Below are positions 36,811 through 48,101 of a stretch of 64,000 nucleotides of DNA, in pieces. The notes below the pieces were generated by a model. The model worked only from the letters and a program-made list of their open reading frames with translations, ran no database searches and had not been told where the DNA came from. The position numbers and the translations under genes were made by a program. Position 1 is the first letter of the stretch. Every line of letters starts with the position of its first letter. Source of the DNA: Oxyruncus cristatus (Eukaryota; Chordata; Aves; Passeriformes; Cotingidae); assembly GCA_013399855.1 (NCBI GenBank), contig VXAY01007412.1:318672-382671 (forward strand). Reading direction: 5' to 3'.

Positions 36811-39135
36811 ATGTGAGTGTCCGACTGACAGACTGGCTGCGGTGGGCGCGGCGCGGGTGCGGTGGCTGGAGACTGAGGGAGTGGAGTCAGCACAGAGCCC
36901 GCGTCCCGACCGGCGGCGATGGGGCCGAGTGGCGCATTGCAGCAGCCGCAGGCAGGGCTGCCCGCAACGTCCCCGGGTGATCCTGCGCTCCCGTCGGCTT
37001 CGGGTGGATGGGTGGGTGGGTGCGTGGGCCGTGCCCCTCTGGTGATGCGTGGGGCTGGCGCGTCAGCCTCCCGGCCGGTGCCAACCTGGCCGGCGGCCAC
37101 CGCTGCGCCCAGCCCGGGGGCTGCTGCGTCCCCACGGGGTGCCCCCGCGCTGTCTCCCCGTTCCCGTTTCTCCTCCTTCTTCCCTGTGTCGCGGTCACCT
37201 CTGTGCGGCCCCCCTGCACTGGCGCACCCGTACGCCCTCGCGACCGATCCCCGCAGCCCCCTTGGGTTTGTCGCTGCTCGGGGCTCTCCCACGAGCCCGC
37301 CTGCTCCTGGTCTGGGGGGATCCAGGGCTCGCGGTGCTGCTGCCAAGCGCTGCTGAACACACGAGGCATCGGGTAGATTTGCGGGGTTGCCGCTCGAGCG
37401 GTCTCTTTGCCCATGTGTGTCTCTCCCTAGGTCTGACCCAGCTCCGCAGCCTGCTCCCGGGGCCCCCGAAGGGGGAGCCCCCGAAGGAGGAGCTCCTGAA
37501 GGAGGAGCCCCCAGTGCGGGTCCCCCTGGGGCTCCCCCCAATCTGAGCAGTAATCGCCGCCTGCAGCAGACCCAGGCCCAGGTGCAGGAGGTCAGTAGCT
37601 CCGCCAGCCCTGCTGGCTTCCCATTGGATGCCTGGACTCTTCTCCCACTGCTCTGCAGTAGCGGTGTTCTTGACAGGTGTCTGTCGCTGCGGGGTGGTTC
37701 TTCGTGTCACGCATTAATACTTCAATACTCAAAAATAGGGTGGCAAACCCATAAAGAGGCTGGAGGAGAGACTGGGTTTTGTTTAAAAGCTGCCTAATTC
37801 TAGAAATTACTTCCAAAGAGCAGGCCAGTTAGGTGGTTTTTTTTATTTTTAGTACTTCATATCGTGCATCTCTTATGGAAATAAAGCTATACGGCATCCA
37901 GGACAGCTCTTAATCCCTGCCTGCTGCTTCAAGGGAACAGTGTGTGTGCGGTGGGATGTGGGGGGACCCTTGCCTGGCTTCCCGGGATCAGTTCCTGCAG
38001 CTTGGCTGCTGCCGTGCAGTAGCGCCTTTGTGCCTCACTGGGGCAGCAACACGAAGCTCCGAAGTCAATTTTGCAGTTACCGGGGAGCAAGCATGTCATT
38101 CCTCTCATGAGGAGAGTGGCTTTGGCTTGCTGATGGATTTGGGAGCTTTTAAAGGCAGGTGAGAATTGGGGGGTTTAAACGTTAGTTATTGGCCGAGTTA
38201 CTCGTCTTACTTTTTCAACTGTCTTTACCAATACAACTCCTGCTACTATTCTTCCTTCTGCAGGTGGTTGATATAATGAGTGTAAATGTAGAGAAGGTGC
38301 TGCAACGAGATGAGAAACTGTCAGAGCTAGATGACCGGGCAGATGCACTTCAGGCCGGTGCCTCAATATTTGAAAGTAGTGCAGCAAAACTCAAAAGGAA
38401 GTACTGGTGGAAGAACTGTAAGGTGAGTTTCCTAGTGCCATGATCTCCTTCAACAGAAGGAAACTGGGCTACTCCTCTCCTGCAGGGCTTTGCAAGGATA
38501 GTTGGGGCTTAATGACAATTTCAAATGCTTAAGATTCTTTCACTGTAGAAAGAGTTTGAGGCCTTGGCTGTCATGCCTTCAGGGCCTCGCTTATGTTCCC
38601 TGGCCATCAGGGAGGATGTGAACTTGTCCATCTGTTCTGAGTATTACTCTTTGACAATCTTTTTCTCCAGATGATGATCATGATGGGAGTGATTGGTGCC
38701 ATTATTGTGGTGGTGATTGGAAGTAAGTACCAAAAAGCACAGGCTCAAGGGTGAAGAAACACCAACTCTAGACTATTTTAATTTTTCCTTTTTGGTTTGA
38801 GATCTCAAGGGTCTTAGTTGCTATAGGTGTTAACTTCAGTCCCTGGGGAAGGGAGTTGGGGAAGTCCTGGAATTCCCTCACTTATTGCAGAAATAGCATG
38901 CTTTACATAGTAATAGAAGAAATTTGGGATGCCATCATTGTAGAAATGGGAAATTCTGCCTGCAAGGTCAGGTAAACCTGTAAGTATGAGGGACCTCTTC
39001 CCTGGAGTGGGCGGGTTGGCAAGTCCCTTCCCTGGTGGGTAATTTGGAGGTCTCTGAGGGACCTTTGGTGTAACTTGCCCTTTTCTTTCCTTTTTTTTCC
39101 CTATTGCTTTGTCTCCAGTCTACTTTTTTACTTAA
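36811..39135 (+). CDS. VAMP1: Vesicle-associated membrane protein 1 (synaptobrevin-1)
   Basis: An R-SNARE of synaptic vesicles that pairs with syntaxin-1 and SNAP-25 for exocytosis. Exons: 36811-36812 (only AT of the start codon), 37431-37590, 38264-38422, 38671-38722, 39119-39135. They total 390 nt (129 aa; human is 118). The N-terminus is Pro/Gly/Ala-rich with three GAPEG repeats. The SNARE motif spans about residues 42-101, with the zero-layer Arg at R79. A juxtamembrane [12 protein letters not shown] follows, then a transmembrane anchor at about 108-128 ending IYFFT. Exon 1 ends AT|GTGAGT, and exon 2 begins CTCTCCCTAG|GTCTGACC, so the ATG is completed by splicing. Ile89 replaces the Gln usual in VAMP2 before Phe90. 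Reading through the exon 4 donor gives an alternative C-terminus ([11 protein letters not shown], stop 38752-38754), like the intron-retention isoforms known for this gene. Confidence 0.97.
37462..37505 (+). repeat. VAMP1: In-frame GAPEG tandem repeat in VAMP1 exon 2
   Basis: Three 15-nt units encode GAPEG (the first as GGGGCCCCCGAAGGG, the next two diverging at third positions). They account for most of the extra length over mammalian VAMP1. Confidence 0.85.
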
Positions 39136-39625
39136 ATGTAGCTCCTTCAGTCTGCAACCTACTGTCCCCTATCACCTTGCCTGTCTGTTCTTGCCTCCAA
39201 ATCTTTCCTTTCCTTCCTTTCCCTTTCCTTCCCTTCCACCTAGCTTCTTCATTGATTTCTTTATTGGTTTTAATCTGTCTTCTGTATAGGACTCTGAGCT
39301 GCTTACTAAACATTGCTAGACTTTTCAACAGTTGCTGCAGCTTTAGGGAGGGTCCTCTATGTTTAGAGGAAAGGGAAATAAGGAGGAGTGGGTAGCTATT
39401 TGCTTCTGCTCTTCTGCAGGGAATTTTGGGGGTTTATTTTCAGCTGTGAGCTTGTTAAATAGTGCCTGTGTGAACTCTTGCAAAATAAGAATGCCTTAAT
39501 GCAGTGCCTTTGGGGATGAAGGACTTCAGCATGTGAGATTCTTTAGCGTTGTGCCTAAAAAGAGTGGCAGCATGACTTAAGCTTTTCACTGAGCTTCTGA
39601 AATAAAGGCTAGTTAGTGATGACCA
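39136..39625 (+). other. VAMP1: VAMP1 probable 3' UTR with candidate poly(A) signal at 39600-39605
   Basis: Sequence after the YFFT stop codon. It includes a pyrimidine tract (39204-39238, CTTTCC units) and the first clear AATAAA, in GAAATAAAGGC, about 465 bases past the stop. Later AATAAA motifs (41945, 42175) could serve longer isoforms, so the UTR end is uncertain. Confidence 0.4.
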
Positions 39626-42600
39626 GTGACTGTGAGCCATCTGACTAAGCTAGATGTAGTGATGTAGATTTCTCTAGCCGTGGAGAGACGAGAACTTAAA
39701 TGATTTATTCTGCCTGTCCTTATTTTCAGATGACTTGGTGTCTGAACACAGCCATTTCAGGTTTTATAGAGGAGAGCCTACATGATTACCTCAGTCAAGT
39801 GCAACAGGCTAAACACAGTTAAGTGAAAAGTGCATTGTTGTTATCTAAAAGGCATGTGTAAGAGTAAAGTCTCTCCCCAGAAAGAACAAAAGAACAGTAA
39901 TAAGTCTGGTGGAAGTTGTCAAATGTTCCTTTCATCTATGCACACACAAGCCAGGATCCTGTAGCTTTCTATCTTGTAGCTTCCTAGAAGGAAGGCTTTG
40001 AGGTAATGGCAGAATGGGAATGGGTGTTTTGCTTTTGTGTTGCGGGGTTGAATGTCAAAGGAAGCTCACTGCTGTAGCAAATGGAGGTGAAGAGGACTGG
40101 AGGTATTCCAGATGAAACTGAATGAGCTGCACGGCTTTCTGATTGAGAGTATCTGTTCCATTTCTGCTGCCACAGAACCCTAGCTTTCAGCAGGAGTAGG
40201 AAAATACTTAAAATGGTTACTTAGGTATTCAAAGGGAAATGCTGCTTTAGGCATGGATACTGCAAAATGACATCAGATGTTCCAGTTTGGCAACTTAGGT
40301 CTCTAGAGATCTATCAAACTGAAATCCTCCAACTTGCTGTGGGTTTCTCCTGAATTTAGATCCAGGGTGATCTTTGCTGTAAGTGAACTTGCAGTGCGGA
40401 ATGCTCTGTCATTCTGTAAGGAATCCCCTTGTTCTTCTCCATCAAAAGTAACAAGAACTGTGAATTGCTTCAATGTGTTGTCAGACATGGCGTTAAATGA
40501 GCTGCCCTGTTTCTGTAGAGTCTTCCAAGGAATGTGTATCTTGTCTTTCAATTTTTTTTTTTTTTTTTTTTACAAGCTGAGCTGTAGCCTGTAATCTAGA
40601 CTGGAAAGAGGGTGCTTCTTTAACTTAGAAAGCTCTACCTCTGTTCTAGAATACTCCGGAATCTATTTAGACTTAAGAGGAGGTGGGGAGAACATCACCA
40701 GAGTTCCCAGATGGGAGCAAAGTACGAAAGATGGGAGGAGCAGATGCTTTTTGTTTCATTGGTGTGCTGGGGAAGCCCCTTTCCTCCTCACTGGGCATCT
40801 GGCAAGGGGTTAGGTTTTGCATGCTCACTTCCATGCCCTGGCATTTCATTTGCTCAAGTTCATCTCCCTGCAATCCCATTCCTCTCCACCTCGGGGGAGG
40901 GCAGAGATGAAGATCTGGAGTGAAGCAGCCCACGTCCCCTGAGCACTTCCCTAATTCCCTGTGGAACTGAGATGTGATGGATGGTCGGAAGTGCATCTAC
41001 TGAAGAGGAGCCAGGGCCTGCTTGTGCTACGTACTGCTGTCATTTTAGGGGGTAGGCATACAAGCTTGAGGCCCCCAGACCAGCAATTCTCTCGAACTCT
41101 TCTAAACAAGCCTTTGGTGCCCCATTCCTCCTGTCTCTCTGGGGGCTGAGGTTCCCCCTAGGCTCTCTCTTTCATCTCTTTCTCTTAGATGTTGTATGTT
41201 GCCTCCTCCTGTGCTGCCTTTCCCCTCCTTTGTCTCTGCGCATGGGCAAAACAAATCACCAAGGCCCTCTGAGTAAAAGCGAGGGACTCTGCTGCCCGCT
41301 GCATTGCAGCCACTTACGCACGTGCAGTTTATTTTCTTCATTTATAAACACAACTGTAATCTCCTCCGGCATGTTCTAGAAATCAGCTCATGTACTTTTA
41401 ATGGTCTCTAAGAACTCTAAGAAACACAATTCACCACCTAACTGAGTCTGTCTGGTCTGTCAGTGAGTGGGGAGGGGCTGCGAAGCCAAACTGTTTTTGG
41501 AGTGTCTTTTTTTTTCTTTCTTTTTTTTTTTTTTTTGGTGTCACTCCCATAGCATACACATACCTGGAATTCTGGCCCTCAAAGCAGTGGCTGGTTTTCC
41601 ACTGAAAAATGATGGGAGCTCCAGTTGTGTTGGACTGACTCTGGTAAGTCTGTAACAAAATGTATGAACCAGCAGCTCTGGGGGAACAGGCTGCCCAAGC
41701 CAACTCTGCGTCCAGCCACCAAACATCCTGCTGCTGTGTCCTATTCAGGGGACTACCTTCCTGGGCATTCGAGTGTTGTGTTAGTGGCAGCTCTAGCTCT
41801 CAGGCTGTGTTGTCTCTGGGTTTCAATAACCTCAGATCCCTCAGCCCAGAAAACAATTCTCCATTGGTGTTGGAAAATAAGTTCAGGATCCAAATGAGCT
41901 CCAAGAGTAGGATCTTGTTCACAGCCTATCTTAGAGCATAACTGGAATAAAGGTAAGTGCCCCATTATTTTGCTTCACTGTACACTTGAAACTCATTAAA
42001 AAGAAATGACAGATCTTTGTCCCGTGCGGACTTATTTTAAAAGGAGGTTCTTGTGCCCTTATCTGCCCCTACTGGTACAAAGGTTAGGTTGTAAAACAGT
42101 ATTCCCTGTAGCTTGGGGTTCCCTTATGATCAATCTTTGTCCAGTCTTAAATATAACCAAAATCATACCAGAACAATAAACACACCAGAATAATTCAAAA
42201 TGGTGAATTTGGAGCGTGTCAGCTAGACTAGTTCTTCAAAGATGAAAGCTTTCCTGAGAAAGGAGGGTGTCTGGACTGGCTGGTGGATTAAAGCAGCATG
42301 TACAGTCTAAAATTTCACACAGTTCAGGCCTGCATAACCTGAACGAACTAGTCATGCTACAATTCCTGCCAATTTGTGTGTTGTCTTCCTGTCAGTTCTC
42401 AGCCTCATTCATGTAGGGGGATAGGGAAAGTGTTTCTTTAGGAAACAAACAGATGTATTTTTAGACTATTCACTGAGCAGTCACAAAGTCTCCAGCCAAA
42501 CCTGGGGACTTGAATGCTCATTTTCCAAAGCTGGCCAGCTGCTCTGGAGCACAGAGCTGGAGCTGAACATAGTGCTGAAAGTTGCCCCAGGGTTGAGCCC

Positions 42601-42892
42601 AGTCCATGAGTCATGTTGTGGATGCTTGCAAAGAGTTGCACATCTAACCATAAATCCTCTGCCAGGCATTGGAAATACCATGCTCTTCTGGGAGCTCACC
42701 TTCTCAGGTGCCATCCTTTAACATATCAGCATTTCTGCTGCTCCTGCAGAGTCTGTTAACTTGGAAAAAATGTGGTTTTAAATGTGCTCTAAAGGCAAGG
42801 CCAAGGCTTTGGGAGAATGGTTCTTCATAGGTCTACTTAAAAATTCAAGCTCTGCCTTTAAACATGGAACATGTTTAACATGCCTTTGGACA

Positions 42893-43050
42893 TTGCTGAG
42901 AGAAGTTGTGGATGCCCAGTCCCTGGAAGTGTTCATGCCAGGTTGGCTGGAGCTTTGAGCAACCTGGTCTAGTGGAAGGTGTCCCTGCCCACAGCAGAGG
43001 GTTGGAACTAAGGTGATCTCTAAGGTCCCGTCCAACCCAAACTATTCTCT
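42893..43050 (+). mobile_element. CR1 LINE 3' fragment
   Basis: Contains GAAGTTGTGGATGCCCAGTC, GAGCAACCTGGTCTAGTGGA, and a sense 3' end GTCCCGTCCAACCCAAACTA. About 160 bases, 5'-truncated. Confidence 0.92.
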
Positions 43051-43805
43051 GCAACATGCAGCTCCCATATCATCTCTTTCATCCTGATGCCTCTAGATTT
43101 GGTGGAAGAAAAGCCTCAACTATACTGCTCTGAGGTGGTATGCCTTAAACCTTCATATTTCTAGATGCCTGAAGCATTGCTCTGGCCTTTCCTGAGGTCT
43201 CTGGGCACTGATCAAAACAGGCTGCAAGTTCTCATCAGTGGTGGGGTTTGTGGTCTCAGCTGGAGAGTAACCAAATGATGGTGGGGAAGGCAGATTTTTC
43301 CTCAGAGTAGAAATGTAGCATCAACATTTGTTTAATGGACCTAGCTTTCCTGTGAAGGGGCAGAGGTCCCTGCTCTGATGTATCCACTGCAGTTGGAAGC
43401 CTTAACTTGGTGAAGAGAAGCAATAGTGGGGAGGTATAGAGGTTTTATGTTTGTTCTGACCTCTTAGCAAATAATTACTCTCTGAGATGTAAGAGATAAA
43501 GATATAGGTCTTACAAAGAGGCAACACAGCTGTGACTGTTGGGTACTTCAGCCTCCATACTTCTGCTAATCTTTGACCTTTTTTTTTTTTGCCAGAGATA
43601 GAGTGAAACACCTATTCAGAACACCCTTACTTGCTCAAATATGATCAGCCCCTTAACATCCTTTCCTTCAATGCATAGACCCACTAAATGATTTCTGCAG
43701 AGGCCAAAATGGCACTTTCTTTTCATATTCTTTCCTGCCAGGCTTCTTTTCCTAAAGACTTTGTACTATATTTTTTAATAAATTTGTTGTAGTCTCCAAA
43801 AAAGG

Positions 43806-43852
43806 GTTTTTTTTTTGTTTGTTTGGGGTTTTTTTGGTTTTTTTTTTTTTTG
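43806..43852. repeat. T-rich low-complexity tract
   Basis: About 47 bases of T runs broken by G, on the plus strand. Similar but purer T runs occur at 40552-40573 and 41511-41537. They may be poly(A) tails of old minus-strand retrocopies, but no adjacent retrocopy was recognised. Confidence 0.8.
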
Positions 43853-46800
43853 GTTCATTGCTTTTAAGCATGTACTTGAAAGCTGAAGGCATTTTCCTCT
43901 CTTGTGCTCACAAGCCTCCTTTAAATATTGCACATTGGTAAGTACAAAGAACTGCAAGACTGAACACAGTCATCCCTCTGGTATGTTGCTGATCTCTGTG
44001 GTTCCCCTCTGTCCTTTTATCAACAGCACTGCTGCCCTTTTCATTCCTTGATGTAGCCCATCTCCGTCCCTTAGCTTTTAATGAACCTGTCCAAAGAGCC
44101 TGGTAACCCTTTCCTCAAATTCATTCTTGTTTTGACCTTAGTCTAGGAAGACAAACCTTGCACCTATTTATTTGTCCAGCTTCCCTAAACCCTCCAGTAA
44201 GCAGAGTTTAGTTCATCTAAATGTACTGGTTATTTTCCCAAGTGATGGTTTTTTCATTTTTTTTTCTAGCTTTCCTAGACACTTTTGTTGTACTTCCATG
44301 CATTTCCTCTATTACCTTAATTCTTATGGAAAAACAACAGTTTTGATGTCTGTCAAATTGTGACTATTGCACTCTGGAGGCACAAGTTTTCAGCCGATAG
44401 CTGGGTATGCCTGGCTATGCCTCTGTCCTTGTATTTCCTGCCTTCTCAACCACCCTGTGCTTAGTTTTCCTCCTTCATGGAGGGTCTGACCCATTCTTTC
44501 CTTTCTCCTGGTACTTCTTTCCATTGCCCCAGTCTCACTACACTTCAAATTTCCTTAGAGGTTCTCAGATCCTCTGAAGTCATCTGATCTCATGGTTGGA
44601 GTCCTCAGAAACTTCAGTATCCCTACATTTTCCAGACACTGTATCCCTTTTCTGTGCTAGCACATGATTTCCAGATGCTCTTAACACTCAATCAGCTTGT
44701 AAATGTCTGCCAGCTCCACAGTCCCACAAATGCTGGGGCCCTTTATACCCCATCTTTGCAGGTTGTTCCATATCCAAAAGAGCCCACCTCTCTTTCCTTG
44801 TATTTCAGCAGTATCAAACACTTAAACAAATCTATCGTTTTCAAGCCCTAAACTCTCATCCCTCTTCCTCCTCCGTAATTTCTCCATCGTATAAACATTC
44901 CTTTTTCTCACCCTTAAATACACGGAACTGCCCATTTCCGTGCTGCTTACTCCTGCCGAACAAACCACTCTAACACTCCAACTTACCCACAAAATGTTTT
45001 CTCTTCTCCTGCACTTTCCTTTCCCCTTCGGGCCCTTGTATTTCTACTTCTCTGCCTTCCTCCTGCACGACAGGTGCTCCCAGTCCCAAAAGACACAACT
45101 TGTTTTTCTTTAGTGTCCTGTGACCTTCAGGTGCTCTTTGCATGTCTTTCATGTCCTCCAAATAATTGTGCTATGCCTCTAACATATCTAAGACTACTGT
45201 GCATTTACATCCCCTCAGCTTTCTCCTTTGGTATAAAAATCCACCCCAGCTCAGACCTTGAATTTGTCTTTTGCTGGCCTGCAGGTCCCTCTAAACACAC
45301 ACTTTCTTCCCTTTTCTCTGTTTTTTTCATGTTCTCAGTGAAACGCTCCCACTTTCTGCACTCTCACCCCAGCACTGCTGGACTTGCCTCTTGTTTTCAG
45401 CCAGACCAAGCTCACTGTACATCTGTTGAGCTGATAATTTGTGGTCTTGTCAACCGACAAGAAGTGTAGGGATATTTCTGGGAGGATCACCTGATTTCTC
45501 TCATGATAGCAATTTTTGCACTGATTCTCGGGATAGGGAGGGCTAATCTACTTACCAACTTGCATAACAGCTGCTTCACGTTTGTACAGGCTTTTAAATC
45601 TGGATTTACAGCTATTGGGAATGGTGCCTTACTTTGAGTTCATCAGTCAAAGCTCTTGTTTTTGTTTTTTGGGGTTTTTTTCCCCCCTCATTTTAACACT
45701 TCTGCAGAAGACAAAGAATATGATGCAAGCTTCCCCCAGGGAATACATCACCACCTTCTACAGCTGTATTTCTTTATGATGAAGAGAACTCAGTGTTTCG
45801 AGTAGTTTATGCCTCTGATTAATCTTTCTTTAATCACCCAGTTAACTGTGTGTGATGCAGCAGGTCTCATCGATTTTATGGTTGTTAGAAGGTACCATGT
45901 GATGTGAAGAATCATGTCTTACTCTTTGGATATTCAGGAAAGGTCATGCTCACCATATGAATCATCATACATTTATGATATACAGAGACTGTTTTAGGTG
46001 CTGCACCTGCTCTTTCTCCTTTACTTCTCTATCTGCCTTTCTGGTTTTAAATGTGACCAAAGTTACTTTTAGCAACTAAACCTAGCTTTTAGCTCTGCCT
46101 CTTGGGTAGTGTTTTTACAGAATATGAAAGTCCCTTCATTTAAGGCAGCTTAGAGATTTCATTCTTTAATTACTCTTTTTTCTTCATTTAAAATCACCCA
46201 CAGACACAGAAAGCGGACTTTTTTCATGTTTGCAGATGACCCGATTTTTTCCAGTGACAGCCTCCAAAGAGGAATATATGTTCCCATACCTCTAAGTGCC
46301 TGTTGCAGGACTCTTCCTCCTGCTGGGCTGCCACCCTTGCTGCAGGTCAGTCCCTGAATTCCTTCCTTCTATTCCCAGCAGAAAGACATCTTCACTTTCA
46401 AACAAGGGTCATGAGCTGAGCACCGGGATAAAATTTGAAAAACCGTGAATATTTGTGCAATAAAGAATAGAGAGTTTGTGTATGTGAAGAAGAGTAAAAT
46501 CACTCTCTGCTGGGAATTGAAAAATGCATTTATGTAACTGAGGCAAGAGCAATACAATCAGCCTGTGTTTAGTATCTCAAAGGGAAAAATTAGGCAACAA
46601 TTTATGGACTGCAGTAAACCCCTCCAACTTCCCCAGGGCAGTGTATCTACCTTAATTTCTAGAATAACTTAAGTTTTTCTTTTGTTATGATTAACTAGTT
46701 TTTAAATTCAAAAGCTGCTGTTCGCAATGTGATTGGGTACATGGTACCACAGGTCTTTGCCTAAACTATATGCTTAAATTCTGGTATCTGTGTTTGTGTC

Positions 46801-47797
46801 CTGTGAAGTGGATAATCATGTTTGTTAAGGACATCACCCTTGCTCTCTTGATACCCCATAAAATGCTGTGTAAACACCATTGCATCAGAAGTCTGAATAT
46901 TTGTAAGAAAAGAGTATGGCAAGCTTACTGCAAGAAATAAGATGTGTTCTCTCATGCAAAGGTCCCCAAATCAGTTCCCGAAAAGAGGACCATCTATGCC
47001 TATGTGATCCAGTTGAATAAGATAAGGCTTTAACTGGAAGGATTTTTGACTAAAGCCTGCAATACTTTTGTGCTTCAGTTAGGAAGAAGAGCCTCAGTAG
47101 AGTCTCTGTGGGTGGACCAGGCAAGGGTTGGGCTGAGCAGAACAGGCACTGCGGGACATGTGCTCTTCTGATCTTTTGTGGAATCCCATGATAGCAGAGG
47201 TACTGTTTGGGATTTTTGGAGGGTGTGCATAATCCTGCTGAACTCTCTTTGTTTCCCTCATGAAAGCAGGGAGGGCCAAGCAGATGTTGAGATCAATTTG
47301 TCCTAGACCTGTTGGCAAACATTTAAATCTCTGGATGTACATGTACGGTGCATCACAAGGAAGGGAGGCGATACACCCAAGATCTACCAGTGCAGTACAG
47401 GCAGCTTGAAAAGGGAAACCTGGCTCTGCCAGAGGTGTTTTTTCCTGGACTTGGGAGTGGCAGCAAGCATCAACCACCTCTCCAGAGAATTGTGCATAGT
47501 AATGGTTGAGATTATGTCAGTGGGTTTTGTTTCAAGTACCCTCTTCTCTGAGGGAGAAGGGGGTGGGTGGCACAGCCTTGGGATCAGAGCCACATATTAG
47601 CAACAAGAAAAGAGCAACCAACTTCCAGCCTTAGGGAGAGCTTAACAAAGCTCATCACGTTGAGAGATTAGTACCCCAGCTGAGGCTCCATTCCTGTCCC
47701 TTGTCATACCACAGAGGAGGCCAGTCACACCTGCCAAACCTTTTTAATTAACAACAGACCGGAATGGTGGCAGCATCCTTGTTGCAGGGAAAAGCAA

Positions 47798-47814
47798 GCA
47801 TGCATGCATGCATG
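47798..47814. repeat. (GCAT)n microsatellite
   Basis: Four GCAT units in tandem, followed by CA/TG-alternating sequence. Confidence 0.85.
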
Positions 47815-48101
47815 TGTAGGTGCACACATGCACAGAGTGTAAGGAAATCAAGAGGACATCTCCCCCATACATAGACTAGATCAGCTCTTGTCCGTGGTGA
47901 TCCCCAGAACAACAGTATTTTATGAGACCAAAGAATTCACCTACAGTAGTGAAAGCAATGAACCCAGGCCAACCACAGAGCAGACTTCTGCTATTGTCCA
48001 GGTGCAGCACCCAAGAAAGAAGGAAACACAGGTCCCACAGGCAAAGTGTGCAGCCTTTGCTCCAATTGCCACGCATCTGAATGGTGGAATAAGCTGCTGC
48101 C

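Larger units (their letters stand above)
39626..48101. other. Intergenic VAMP1-SCNN1A, no gene recognised
   Basis: 8.5 kb lie between two convergent genes. I checked both strands for cysteine-rich TNF-receptor repeats (CD27, LTBR) and for Ig-type TAPBPL exons and saw none. The plus strand is pyrimidine-rich, with long T tracts (40552-40573, 41511-41537, 43806-43852). There is one CR1 fragment and a short GCAT repeat. The SCNN1A 3' UTR presumably occupies the right end, but no clear poly(A) signal was identified. Confidence 0.55.

Noticed and set aside
36555..37541. 328-aa minus-strand frame, the longest in the window
   Set aside because: It covers the VAMP1 CpG island, exon 1 and exon 2 in antisense. 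The composition is low-complexity (Pro/Gly/Ala/Arg), with no domain.
39626..48101. Search for TNF-receptor (CD27, LTBR) and TAPBPL exons between VAMP1 and SCNN1A
   Set aside because: No cysteine-rich repeat or Ig-like exon was seen on either strand. A profile search would be decisive for very diverged copies.
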